DNA of 16,682 nt from Balneolales bacterium (lineage in GTDB: Bacteria; Bacteroidota; Rhodothermia; Balneolales; Natronogracilivirgulaceae): contig SLQI01000036.1 of NCBI GenBank assembly GCA_007131535.1, positions 1 to 16,682 of the forward strand. Reading direction: 5' to 3'. The translations under genes were made by a program, and so were the position numbers. The number at the start of each line of letters is the position of its first letter. The stretch's first letter is position 1. The notes below the pieces were generated by a model. It searched no databases and was not told the DNA's origin. It saw nothing but the letters and a program-made list of their open reading frames with translations. This document shows, piece by piece, positions 1 to 7,166 of the stretch.

Positions 1-1
1 C

Positions 2-808
2 CGGCGCTACCTGAAGTTTGTTTTTGATGATATCGGTTTACCCGACCTTGGCGGAATAACCGTTCAGCATATCGAAAACTATTTAAAAGAGCTTACAACT
101 ATGGAGCTCTCCTATGCTACCATGGCCCGAAATGTTTCCAGTATTAAAGGCTTTCACAATTTTGCACATCTTGAGGGGTGGACGCCCGCTAATCCGGCTG
201 AGTTAATTGAAGCACCCAAATTACCCCGAAAACTTCCTGATGTATTAACCATAGAGGAAGTCAATAAGATTCTTGAAGTCCCGGACACCTCCACCTATAA
301 AGGTCTGCGAGAATCCGCAATTTTGGAAACCCTGTATGCCTGCGGATTACGCGTCAGTGAGCTTACCGGACTTACTTTAAATGATCTTCATATCGAAATT
401 GGTTTTCTGAATGTAACCGGAAAAGGCAGCAAAGAGCGGCTGGTTCCCATGGGGAGCGTTGCCACCGCAAGAATTCAGGAATACCTTGAGATAGCCCGCC
501 CTTTTTTTCTGAAGGAAAAAGAGAAAGCAAAAAACGCTGTATTTCTGAATGCCTATGGTGGTCCGCTCAGCCGTATGAGTGTGTGGCAGATCGTCAAAGA
601 CACGGCCAACTTAGCAGGGATCAACCGTAAAGTGCATCCCCATATTTTCCGCCATTCATTCGCTACTCATTTGATAGAAGGCGGCGCGGGGCTGCGGGAA
701 GTCCAGGAGATGTTAGGGCACGTTTCCATCCTGACTACCGAAATTTATACCCACATTGATCGTAACCTGATGGAGGATGTGCATCGGAGTTTTCATCCGA
801 GAGCGTAG
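2..808 (+). CDS. xerD: XerD-type tyrosine recombinase, 5'-truncated by the window edge
   Basis: Tyrosine site-specific recombinase of the XerC/XerD type, which resolves chromosome dimers at dif. The reading frame is open from base 2, so the start codon and most of the N-terminal SAM-like core-binding domain lie outside the window. Counting from the internal Met at base 101, the catalytic set is complete: R84 in GLRVSEL, K108 in TGKGSKER, H181 and R184 in HIFRHSFATH, H207 in LGH and nucleophile Y216 in EIYTHID. The C-terminus ends soon after the tyrosine, as in Xer proteins. The full active site and the lack of adjacent phage or integron genes favour a housekeeping Xer protein over a mobile integrase. 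XerC versus XerD cannot be decided from the fragment; XerD is the closer impression. mtnA follows after 42 nt on the same strand. Confidence 0.9.
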   Translation, partial: RRYLKFVFDDIGLPDLGGITVQHIENYLKELTTMELSYATMARNVSSIKGFHNFAHLEGWTPANPAELIEAPKLPRKLPDVLTIEEVNKILEVPDTSTYKGLRESAILETLYACGLRVSELTGLTLNDLHIEIGFLNVTGKGSKERLVPMGSVATARIQEYLEIARPFFLKEKEKAKNAVFLNAYGGPLSRMSVWQIVKDTANLAGINRKVHPHIFRHSFATHLIEGGAGLREVQEMLGHVSILTTEIYTHIDRNLMEDVHRSFHPRA

Positions 809-850
809 GGAGCAAAAACTCCGAACGTCCGAGAATAAATTATTTGAATT

Positions 851-1906
851 ATGAGTATAGCTGTAGAATCGGTTCGCTGGAATAACGGAGAGCTTACAAT
901 TATCGACCAAACGCTCCTGCCGGAGGAGGTGAAATACATTCAGCTAAAAAAGCCGGAAGACGTTTGGCAGGCTATCAACAGACTTGCCGTCAGGGGTGCC
1001 CCGGCGATTGGAATTGCCGCCGCCTATGGTTTGGTCTTGAAGATTCTGAATTCCGGAGCGAAATCCGCCGAAGAATTGATTTCGGAAGCTGATCAAACAG
1101 CCGAATACCTGAAAACCTCACGACCTACGGCCGTAAATCTTTCATGGGCGGTAGAGCGGCTACTCACGGTTATGAAAAACTCCGGGGAGCAGAGCCCGGA
1201 CCGGCTGTCCCGGCTTGCCGAGCAAGAGGCCATACGCATTCATCGTGAAGACAAAGAAATCTGCCGCTCGATCGGGAAACACGGAAGCGAATTGATCACC
1301 CGACCCGTGCAAATCCTCACCCATTGCAATACCGGCGGACTGGCTACCGGTCAATTCGGTACCGCCTTTTCAGTTATTTTTCATGCTCATCAAAACAGCA
1401 ACATCCATAACGTTTGGGTGGATGAAACCCGGCCCCTGCTACAAGGAGCCCGGCTGACAACCTGGGAGCTTAGGCAGGCCGATATCCCGTTCAGCTTAAT
1501 CTCCGACTCCATGGCCGGGATGGTGATGCAGCAAAATGCCGTGGATATGATTATCGTAGGTACTGACCGCGTTGCGGCAAACGGGGATACTGCTAATAAA
1601 ATAGGCACGTATAGTCTGGCTGTATTGGCCCAATATCACCGGATCCCATTTTATGTCGCCGCTCCGGTTTCCTCAATCGACTTCTCCATTTCGCATGGTG
1701 ATGACATCCCCATCGAGGAGCGTGAATCACGTGAAATCACCCATATTAAAAACCAGGCCATTGCCCCGGCGGACTGCCCGGTTTACAATCCCGCTTTCGA
1801 TGTAACGCCGGCCTCACTCATCAGCGGATTCATTACCGAATTCGGTGTAATCGCCCCGCCATTTGAAGCTAATCTGCGAAAGTTGCGAGGCCGGGTTCTG
1901 GTTTGA
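851..1906 (+). CDS. mtnA: S-methyl-5-thioribose-1-phosphate isomerase
   Basis: Cytoplasmic aldose-ketose isomerase of the methionine salvage pathway, converting 5-methylthioribose 1-phosphate to 5-methylthioribulose 1-phosphate. At 351 residues it has the normal family length. Visible family motifs are RGAPAIGIAAAYG (48-60), HCNTGGLATG (158-167), DETRPLLQGARLT (191-203) and VGTDRVAANGD (236-246). C159 and D239 correspond to the catalytic Cys/Asp pair of characterised MtnA enzymes. These motifs separate it from the related eIF2B regulatory subunits, which lack the Cys. The ATG at 851 follows an AT-rich stretch without a strong Shine-Dalgarno site. No other salvage gene (mtnK, mtnB, mtnC, mtnD) is adjacent, so the rest of the pathway must be elsewhere or replaced. 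It converges on mltG. Confidence 0.95.
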   Translation: MSIAVESVRWNNGELTIIDQTLLPEEVKYIQLKKPEDVWQAINRLAVRGAPAIGIAAAYGLVLKILNSGAKSAEELISEADQTAEYLKTSRPTAVNLSWAVERLLTVMKNSGEQSPDRLSRLAEQEAIRIHREDKEICRSIGKHGSELITRPVQILTHCNTGGLATGQFGTAFSVIFHAHQNSNIHNVWVDETRPLLQGARLTTWELRQADIPFSLISDSMAGMVMQQNAVDMIIVGTDRVAANGDTANKIGTYSLAVLAQYHRIPFYVAAPVSSIDFSISHGDDIPIEERESREITHIKNQAIAPADCPVYNPAFDVTPASLISGFITEFGVIAPPFEANLRKLRGRVLV

Positions 1907-1920
1907 TAGAGCTTTGTGGT

Positions 1921-1969
1921 GACATGCGGTGTGGAGACATGCGGACAGCCCGGCTTTGCCGGACAGCCC
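1921..1969. terminator. Repeat-rich spacer with weak hairpin between convergent mtnA and mltG
   Basis: The 72-nt gap between the two convergent stop codons holds two direct copies of GACATGCGG (1921-1929 and 1936-1944), two copies of GGACAGCCC (1943-1951 and 1961-1969), and a small hairpin CCGGC-TTT-GCCGG (1950-1962). No T-tract follows on either strand, so it is at best a weak transcription stop. Confidence 0.25.
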
Positions 1970-1978
1970 GTTAGCCCG

Positions 1979-3067
1979 CTAACTTCCACTTTCTTCTGCG
2001 CGTCGGGCGGCTTCAGCTTCACGACGCTGGCGTTCCATGCGTTGCTCCCGCAGCCACTGCGTCCACTCCCGGCTACGTTGTTGATGTTCGGCATAAGTCT
2101 CGGAAAATGCATGGCTGCCTTCCGGAGTAGCAACCATGTAATAGTACTCATGGTCTTCCGGAAACAAAGTAGCTCTGATTGTAGAATAGGCCGGATTCGT
2201 AACCGGTCCGGGTGGCAGACCTTTGAACAAGTAGGTGTTATACGGATGATCAACCCGATAATCGGCATACGTGAGCCTTCGTCGATCCCCGACAGCATAG
2301 CTAACGGTAGGATCAGCCTGCAACCGCCAATAATTATTGAGGCGATTCCAGTATAACCCGCTTATGGTAGCTTTCTCATCTTCAACTTTAGCCTCCCATT
2401 CCACTATCGAGGCCAAGGTGACGATTTCATCAGGTGTTTTTCCGAGTTCCCGCATGCGATCTTCGTAGGGCTGCACCACGCGATTTTCGAACTCTCTCAG
2501 CATCCGTCTCAGGAATTGTTCCGGCGTGGAAGTCCAATACATTTGATAGGTATTGGGCAGCATCCGGCCGAACAACAGGTGTTCCTCGATATCCAGCTCG
2601 GCAAGCACCGTTGAGTCTTCCATAGCTTCCAGCAGATCCTCGGACTCAAAACTCATTTGAGAAGCCACCCGAAAAGCGAATGCTTCCTGCGTCGTTCCCG
2701 GGATGATCGTAACATTTCCGGGATCCTGCAGGCCATGTGCCAGTTTTCGGAAAAAATCATCATAAGACATCCCGCCTTCCAGCTCATACCGCCCCCGGTG
2801 AAAGGTCCGCCAACCTTTTACTGAAGATGCCCACGCCAATTCGCTATCATCATAATCAATATCCAGCGCGTCGAGTTTTCGGGGCAAAACAGAAATGGGT
2901 GTTCGCTCATTCAGATACAGTACCTGTTGTTCTTCAGCAAAAACGGCATTGGACTGATGCAGCCTGTAGCTTCGATGTGCAAAAATGGAAACAAAGCCAA
3001 TAACGAAAGCCGCTACTAAAACGATGACTTCCTTTGATGACAAATGAAACCAGAGACGGAATTTCAT
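1979..3067 (-). CDS. mltG: Endolytic murein transglycosylase MltG (YceG-like)
   Basis: Inner-membrane lytic transglycosylase that cleaves nascent peptidoglycan strands and helps set glycan length. Starting at the ATG at 3067 gives 362 residues: a short basic N-terminus, one membrane anchor (about 13-31), a linker/LysM-like region, then the YceG catalytic domain. The catalytic glutamate lies in LASIVEWEA (about residue 223). Other family hallmarks are LQADPTV, YNTY and GLPPGPVTNP. The C-terminus ends in an Arg/Glu-rich tail that is probably a coiled or disordered helix. An in-frame TTG at 3091 would add eight residues, but the GAGG upstream of it is only 1 nt away, too close to serve. The AT-rich context of the ATG at 3067 is more typical of this group. 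The gene is convergent with mtnA and appears monocistronic. Confidence 0.93.
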   Translation of the reverse strand: MKFRLWFHLSSKEVIVLVAAFVIGFVSIFAHRSYRLHQSNAVFAEEQQVLYLNERTPISVLPRKLDALDIDYDDSELAWASSVKGWRTFHRGRYELEGGMSYDDFFRKLAHGLQDPGNVTIIPGTTQEAFAFRVASQMSFESEDLLEAMEDSTVLAELDIEEHLLFGRMLPNTYQMYWTSTPEQFLRRMLREFENRVVQPYEDRMRELGKTPDEIVTLASIVEWEAKVEDEKATISGLYWNRLNNYWRLQADPTVSYAVGDRRRLTYADYRVDHPYNTYLFKGLPPGPVTNPAYSTIRATLFPEDHEYYYMVATPEGSHAFSETYAEHQQRSREWTQWLREQRMERQRREAEAARRAEESGS

Positions 3068-3196
3068 ATTTAGCAAATTTTTATGATGCAATCCTCACAC
3101 TAACGTATCACAAACGCTTGGGGTGTTCAACAATGATAAAGAGGCCATATTATACGGAAACTCCCGATAAAGAATGAATTTGAAGATTTAAAATCA

Positions 3197-3334
3197 TAGT
3201 GCTTATGAAAAAGCACCGGGATCAAGGCGAGCGAAGCTCCCAAAAAGCGTAGTATACATTGCCGTACAAGAGCATTTTTGGGACGAGCGGAGCGCCTATA
3301 TTGGCGTTTATTTTACAGAAACGACACTAATTAA
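3197..3334 (+). repeat. MITE-like palindromic repeat, copy A
   Basis: Intergenic imperfect palindrome of about 138 bp related to copies at 7002-7154 and 12597-12743. Conserved blocks are CACCGGGATCAA, CTCCCAAAAAGCG, GAGCATTTTTGGGACGAGCG, ATATTGGCGTTT and the end ACACTAATTAA. The arms around CCCAAAAA and TTTTTGGG are complementary, so it can fold into a long hairpin. Compared with copies B and C it lacks the outer left inverted-repeat arm, so it is probably truncated or an older copy. No coding frame is conserved. Confidence 0.85.
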
Positions 3335-3337
3335 ATT

Positions 3338-3395
3338 AAAAAACCACGAGCCGAAACAGTTCAAACCATTAGGTTTGTAACTGTTCGACTCGTGG
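3338..3395 (-). terminator. Rho-independent terminator of the AhpD-like gene
   Basis: On the minus strand, 31 nt after the stop codon, there is a long hairpin. Outer arms CCACGAG (3344-3350) and CTCGTGG (3389-3395) pair, and the stem continues through CGAACAGTT-like arms with one bulge on each side to a short loop near 3370. Six T residues follow on the minus strand (3343-3338). It is oriented to end the leftward araC-ahpD transcript. Confidence 0.85.
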
Positions 3396-3425
3396 CGGGG
3401 GGATCGTAGTGCGAGTTGGCCTGTA

Positions 3426-3974
3426 TTAATCGACTGCTTCTTCGAGCTCAGGGGCTACCGGAAAATCTATCTCAAAATCAGCAATTCGATGAATATAGTT
3501 GGTGAATACATTCACTGAGATATGTGCGATCAACTCCACTAATGATTCCTGACTGTATCCGACCGCTTCAAATTCATTAAGCGTTTCACCGGCAGGGTTT
3601 CCTTTTGATGTGGTAATCTCCCGAGCCAGACGGGTTAACGCACCAAGCTTTTCATCCGGATGAGACCCTTCACGTAATTGCAAGGTTTCTCCTTCGGAAA
3701 AACCAGCCTGTTTTGCCAGTGCGGTATGGGCACTCTGGCAATAGCGGCATCCGTTTGCCTGAGCGACCGCCAGCGCAACCGCCTCACGCTCCCTCCCGCT
3801 GAAAGAGCCATTGGAAAGCCCCTCCGTAAAAGCGAGATAGTGTTTTAAAGTATTTCCGGAATGGCCGGTATACGCATAAATATTCGGGACCATACCCAGT
3901 TTATTATTGAGTGCTTCAAAAATCGACCGGGCCGGTTCATTTACTTCTTCTTTTGACGGCACAAAATGTTTCAT
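3426..3974 (-). CDS. AhpD-like carboxymuconolactone decarboxylase family protein
   Basis: Member of the all-alpha AhpD-like/CMD superfamily (182 residues). The core helix pair carries the redox motif: E64 in the REREAVALAV helix, then C76-R-Y-C79 and H83 in NGCRYCQSAHT. This Glu/Cys/Cys/His arrangement is what AhpD uses for thiol-dependent peroxide reduction. CxxC members are usually thiol peroxidases or disulfide reductases rather than lactone decarboxylases. No signal peptide is seen, so it is cytoplasmic. It starts at the ATG at 3974, lies 77 nt downstream of the AraC-type gene on the same strand, and has its own strong terminator. The AraC protein is therefore a likely regulator of it. 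The substrate is unknown. It is distinct in sequence from the second AhpD-like protein at 7928. Confidence 0.85.
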   Translation of the reverse strand: MKHFVPSKEEVNEPARSIFEALNNKLGMVPNIYAYTGHSGNTLKHYLAFTEGLSNGSFSGREREAVALAVAQANGCRYCQSAHTALAKQAGFSEGETLQLREGSHPDEKLGALTRLAREITTSKGNPAGETLNEFEAVGYSQESLVELIAHISVNVFTNYIHRIADFEIDFPVAPELEEAVD

Positions 3975-3998
3975 ATTAATTCTGTTTTTGTTTAAGTG

Positions 3999-4028
3999 AA
4001 CATTGATTCATGTTGTACCGCAAAATTA
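3999..4028 (-). promoter_or_regulatory. Candidate promoter box and dyad upstream of the AhpD-like gene
   Basis: On the minus strand TAATTTTG (4028-4021) matches the TAnnTTTG -7 box of Bacteroidota promoters; no good -33 TTTG is seen at the right distance. Just downstream a perfect dyad AACAT-N6-ATGTT (3999-4014) overlaps the expected 5' leader. The dyad could be an operator, for example for the adjacent AraC-type protein. This is inferred from sequence only. Confidence 0.3.
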
Positions 4029-4051
4029 CCGACGCCTGGTCCGACTCACCA

Positions 4052-4960
4052 TTACACTTTATCCCCGACAGATGACACTTCTTCCTCTTGTGCGGAATCA
4101 GCAGGATTGTATCTAAAATGATGCGGCGATACGCCTGTCTTGTTTTTAAAAAACCTGCTGAATGTTGCCGGCTCCGTAAAACCCAGCATAAACCCTATTT
4201 CCTGTACGGTCTTTTCTGTCTGAAGCAATAACCGGCGGGCCTCCAGCTCAACCCGCTGCTGAATAACCTGCAGTGGGGTGAGATGATATGATTGCTCAAA
4301 AATATGACTTAATGTTTTGGGGGATTTAAATAACATCTCTGCATAATCTTTTACTTGTCTTTTCTCACGGAAATTCTGTTCGACTAAAAGATTAAACTTC
4401 CGAATTATTTCAAGATGCGAGTTGAGGGGATCATCCGGCAGAGTCTGCTTTTTTGCCAACCGTGTACATTTTATAATCAACCTTTTCAGCAGCATACGCA
4501 ACATCTCACCCTGAATAGAGTCTTTATTTTCCAGTTCTTCTTTGAAGACGGAAAACAACGTTTCAAAAGATTGCTTTTCCTCACCGGTGAGGCTCAACCG
4601 GCTTGTTGCTGAAGAACCATAAAATAGCAGGCCTTCACAAGAAACCTCGTTGTCATTTTCGTGGATACAGTAAAAAGCCCGGTTAAACAGAAATGCCCGA
4701 AATCCACCTTCCGCCTCCTTCGGTATTTCTATGGTTTGATGCGGCGTTACACAAACAACTTCATCCGCATTAATGCACTTCTTTATCCCGTCGATATAAA
4801 TTTCCCTGCTCTGATCCAGGTTCCAGAAAATGATATACGCTTCAACAAACGGGAACGCCGGGCGCTGCATCTCCCCTATTCTATCTGTTAACAAGATGCC
4901 GGATTCCAATTCCTTATCGGTGTATAGGTACTTCATAAACTCGCAATTTGAAAAATTCAT
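4052..4960 (-). CDS. AraC/XylS-family transcriptional regulator
   Basis: DNA-binding regulator with a C-terminal AraC double helix-turn-helix spanning roughly the last 110 residues. The first HTH lies around VKDYAEMLFKSPKTLSHIFE. The second lies around VQEIGFMLGFTEPATFSRFF and is followed by the typical KNKTGVSPHHFR ending. The N-terminal 170 residues resemble an AraC-type cupin-like ligand domain; the ligand cannot be named. The ATG at 4960 gives 302 residues; a GTG at 5029 would add 23 unconvincing residues, and an ATG at 4936 is also possible. It is divergent from the DUF3179 gene and precedes the AhpD-like gene, so both are candidate targets. The 17-residue tail after the HTH is acidic and probably disordered. 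Confidence 0.9.
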   Translation of the reverse strand: MNFSNCEFMKYLYTDKELESGILLTDRIGEMQRPAFPFVEAYIIFWNLDQSREIYIDGIKKCINADEVVCVTPHQTIEIPKEAEGGFRAFLFNRAFYCIHENDNEVSCEGLLFYGSSATSRLSLTGEEKQSFETLFSVFKEELENKDSIQGEMLRMLLKRLIIKCTRLAKKQTLPDDPLNSHLEIIRKFNLLVEQNFREKRQVKDYAEMLFKSPKTLSHIFEQSYHLTPLQVIQQRVELEARRLLLQTEKTVQEIGFMLGFTEPATFSRFFKNKTGVSPHHFRYNPADSAQEEEVSSVGDKV

Positions 4961-5030
4961 CTTCGGGAAGGCTATACAAAACCTTCTTTTATGTAACAGT
5001 CGGATATATAAAACAGAATAATTCCACACG

Positions 5031-5054
5031 GTTTTGTCATTTGCACGACAAAAC
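5031..5054. promoter_or_regulatory. Operator-like dyad, site 1 of the TGTC-N8-GACAA set
   Basis: Perfect inverted repeat with 8-bp arms, GTTTTGTC (5031-5038) and GACAAAAC (5047-5054), around the spacer ATTTGCAC. Its core TGTC-N8-GACA (5035-5050) has the 16-bp geometry of CRP-family operators. It lies in the divergent araC/DUF3179 promoter region. Its right arm read on the minus strand contains TAGTTTTG (5056-5049), which resembles a TAnnTTTG box for the araC-type gene, so binding there could block or activate that promoter. Confidence 0.5.
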
Positions 5055-5140
5055 TATCGGACCTTCCCCTTTAACCTTATTGTGAGCTCATGGTAAGCTG
5101 GCATTGCTCAGCCCTTAATCACGCAACAATACACGATACC

Positions 5141-6082
5141 ATGTTAATCCGACTCACAACCATATTCCTGTTGATCAGCCTGGGTGGATGGGTACAAGCC
5201 TGCACTTATGCCCAGACTTTAAATGGGTTTGATATCTCCGATGCTACGGTATCACAAGATTTAATACGGCAAGGCGGTCCACCAAGAGATGGCATCCCCT
5301 CTATAGACACCCCCCGGTTTATTCAAGCATCTGAAGCGGATTGGTTAAGGGATGAGGATCGGGTACTTGCAATGAAGCGAAACGGGATTGCCAAAGCCTA
5401 TCCGATTCGAATTCTGGATTGGCATGAAGTGGTGAATGATACTTTTGGCGATGATTCGATTGTGGTTACCTGGTGTCCGCTGTGTGGCAGCGGCATGGCA
5501 TTTGAATCGGAAGTCAAAGGTAAAAACCTGGAGTTCGGTGTCTCCGGATTGCTATACAATAGTGATGTATTACTATATGACCGGCAAACCGAATCGCTTT
5601 GGTCGCAAATAAGTACCGAAGCTATTACCGGAGAATTTCAGGGGGAAAAGCTAACTCAGGTCCCTATGCAGCATACCTCATGGAAAGAGTGGGCGGAAAC
5701 ACATGAGGATACCAAAGTTTTAAGTCGCAATACCGGCCACGACCGCAATTACGACCGGCAGCCGTATGCCGATTACGAAAATGAGGATCGCCTGTATTTC
5801 CCTGTACGGGATACTGATGACCGGCTACCGCTTAAAGAATGGGTACTTGGTATTACTATAGACGGCAAATCAAAAGCCTATGCTTTCTCCGACCTGAAGC
5901 AAGTCGAAACTCCATTTACTGATCAGGTAGGCGACAAAAGCGTTACGATTGAATTTGACGCCGAACATGAATCCGCTACGGCCTATGACGATGACGGAAA
6001 TTTGCTGTCTACGCTTACCGCTTTCTGGTTTGCCTGGTATGCCTTCCATCCCGGGACCGAGCTTTTTGAGCCGGGTGATTAA
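5141..6082 (+). CDS. DUF3179 domain-containing exported protein
   Basis: Protein of the DUF3179 family; no biochemical function is established for the family. From the ATG at 5141 it has 313 residues and begins with a signal peptide (MLIRLTTIFLLISLGGWVQA, then CTYAQ). The Cys at 21 is not in a canonical lipobox because Q precedes A-C. Family hallmarks are VVTWCPLCGSGMAFE (108-122), FGVSGLLYNSDVLLYDRQT (132-150) and LWSQ (153-156). The WCPLC motif (C112, C115) is conserved and may bind metal or be redox active; this is inference. An upstream in-frame ATG at 5090 would place 17 residues before the signal peptide, so 5141 is preferred. The DUF3047 gene follows after 54 nt, so the two are probably co-transcribed. 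Confidence 0.88.
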   Translation: MLIRLTTIFLLISLGGWVQACTYAQTLNGFDISDATVSQDLIRQGGPPRDGIPSIDTPRFIQASEADWLRDEDRVLAMKRNGIAKAYPIRILDWHEVVNDTFGDDSIVVTWCPLCGSGMAFESEVKGKNLEFGVSGLLYNSDVLLYDRQTESLWSQISTEAITGEFQGEKLTQVPMQHTSWKEWAETHEDTKVLSRNTGHDRNYDRQPYADYENEDRLYFPVRDTDDRLPLKEWVLGITIDGKSKAYAFSDLKQVETPFTDQVGDKSVTIEFDAEHESATAYDDDGNLLSTLTAFWFAWYAFHPGTELFEPGD

Positions 6083-6136
6083 ATCAATTCAGCCACATCG
6101 ATTCATGGATTCTTCCATAAATGAACAGGAGCAGTT

Positions 6137-6889
6137 ATGAATAACAGGAAAGCCATCTTTATAATCTTCTCTATCTTTGCTTTTCTGACATCGGCATTCA
6201 TGGTAGTCCAACAACAGGATGATGTCATCCGGGGAGGACCATTCTCAGAAATGTCAGCCGATCAAAATATACCCGACAACTGGGAACGCCTGGATTTTCG
6301 GGGCATTATTCGTACCATAACGCCCACGGATTACACTCTTACGGATAATGACGGAACCACCGTAGTAAAAGCTGAAAGTAATAACGCATCTTCCGGTCTT
6401 ATACGACGAATAGATGTAGACTTAAAAGAACATCCTGTACTTGAGTTCAGCTGGAAAGTTACCGGTATGATCAAAGGAAGTGATGTTACTACCGAAGACG
6501 GGGATGACTATCCGGCAAGAGTGTATGTCGTCTTCGACTATGACCGAAGTAACTTGAGTGTAGTTGAACGTAACATGCTTCGTGTAATCGAGCGTTTTTA
6601 CGGTGAAGTCCCGGCACGGGCTATCACCTATTACCATGCAAAAAATGAAGAAGTGGATGAAGTTTTTCCCAACCCTTACACAGATCTTGTAAAAATGATA
6701 CCGGTTAATAGCGGTGATGAAGACGTAGGCAGATGGAAATCATTTTCGCGGAATGTATACGAAGATTATAAACGCATTTACGACGAAGAACCACCCAAAG
6801 TAGCTGCCGTAGCCCTTATGACCGATACCGATGATACCGGAGAAGAAACCACTTCGTATTTTGGTGACATTAAATTTGTAACGGAATAG
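6137..6889 (+). CDS. DUF3047 domain-containing exported protein
   Basis: 250-residue protein of the DUF3047 family, whose function is unknown. An N-terminal hydrophobic segment (about 5-25) acts as signal peptide or anchor. The rest looks like a beta-rich periplasmic domain. It shows the family's conserved pattern: SSGLIRRIDVDL, LEFSWKV, DDYPARVYVVFDYD, ITYYHA, NPYTDLVKMIPVNSG, and DTDDTGEETTSYFGDI near the C-terminus. The start is well supported by AGGAG (6127-6131) 5 nt before the ATG, one of the few clear Shine-Dalgarno sites in the window. It is probably translated from the same transcript as the DUF3179 gene. No catalytic residues can be assigned. Confidence 0.85.
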   Translation: MNNRKAIFIIFSIFAFLTSAFMVVQQQDDVIRGGPFSEMSADQNIPDNWERLDFRGIIRTITPTDYTLTDNDGTTVVKAESNNASSGLIRRIDVDLKEHPVLEFSWKVTGMIKGSDVTTEDGDDYPARVYVVFDYDRSNLSVVERNMLRVIERFYGEVPARAITYYHAKNEEVDEVFPNPYTDLVKMIPVNSGDEDVGRWKSFSRNVYEDYKRIYDEEPPKVAAVALMTDTDDTGEETTSYFGDIKFVTE

Positions 6890-7001
6890 CTTTTGGCTGC
6901 CTTGTTTTTTCTTAAATTGAAATGCCGGATTTCCCAGGTCAATAATAATCTAATATTTACCCACTGAATTCGACTGATGCAGGGAGCATTATAATCTGAT
7001 G

Positions 7002-7154
7002 ATTAGTGTCTGTAAGAAAACATCAATATCGGCGTTCCGCTCGTCCCAAAAATGCTCATGTACGCTCTGTACACTGCGCTTTTTGGGAACTTCACGCGCC
7101 TTGATCCTGGCGTTTTCTTACGACACTACCACTTTTCTTACAGGGACTAATTAA
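7002..7154 (-). repeat. MITE-like palindromic repeat, copy B
   Basis: Copy of the repeat family in the opposite orientation to A and C, about 153 bp, between the DUF3047 gene and the Crp-type gene. Read on the minus strand it begins TTAATTAGT, continues CTGTAAGAAAA, then has a second copy of the end motif TAGTGTCGTAAGAAAAC. It passes through CCCAAAAAGCGCAGTGTACA and ATTTTTGGGACGAGCGGA and finishes TTTTCTTACAGACACTAAT. The two ends are inverted repeats and the interior is largely self-complementary. It ends 12 bp before the Crp-type start codon, so it must supply or overlap that gene's promoter. Confidence 0.85.
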
Positions 7155-7166
7155 ATATACTTCTTT

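Larger units (their letters stand above)
3092..3425. other. Gene-free interval between mltG and the AhpD-like gene
   Basis: This 334-bp stretch holds repeat copy A (3197-3334) and the terminator of the AhpD-like gene (3338-3395). The remaining AT-rich 105 bp at 3092-3196 would carry the mltG promoter. I see no clear promoter box and no plausible gene in it. Confidence 0.6.

Noticed and set aside
2..808. Phage or integrative-element integrase marking an island
   Set aside because: Short Xer-type C-terminus, full Xer motifs, no att-like repeats or tRNA, and housekeeping mtnA next door all favour a chromosomal Xer recombinase.
1783..2356. Long frames opposite mtnA and mltG (171 and 146 codons)
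   Set aside because: They overlap the clearly coding mtnA and mltG on the other strand and match no family.
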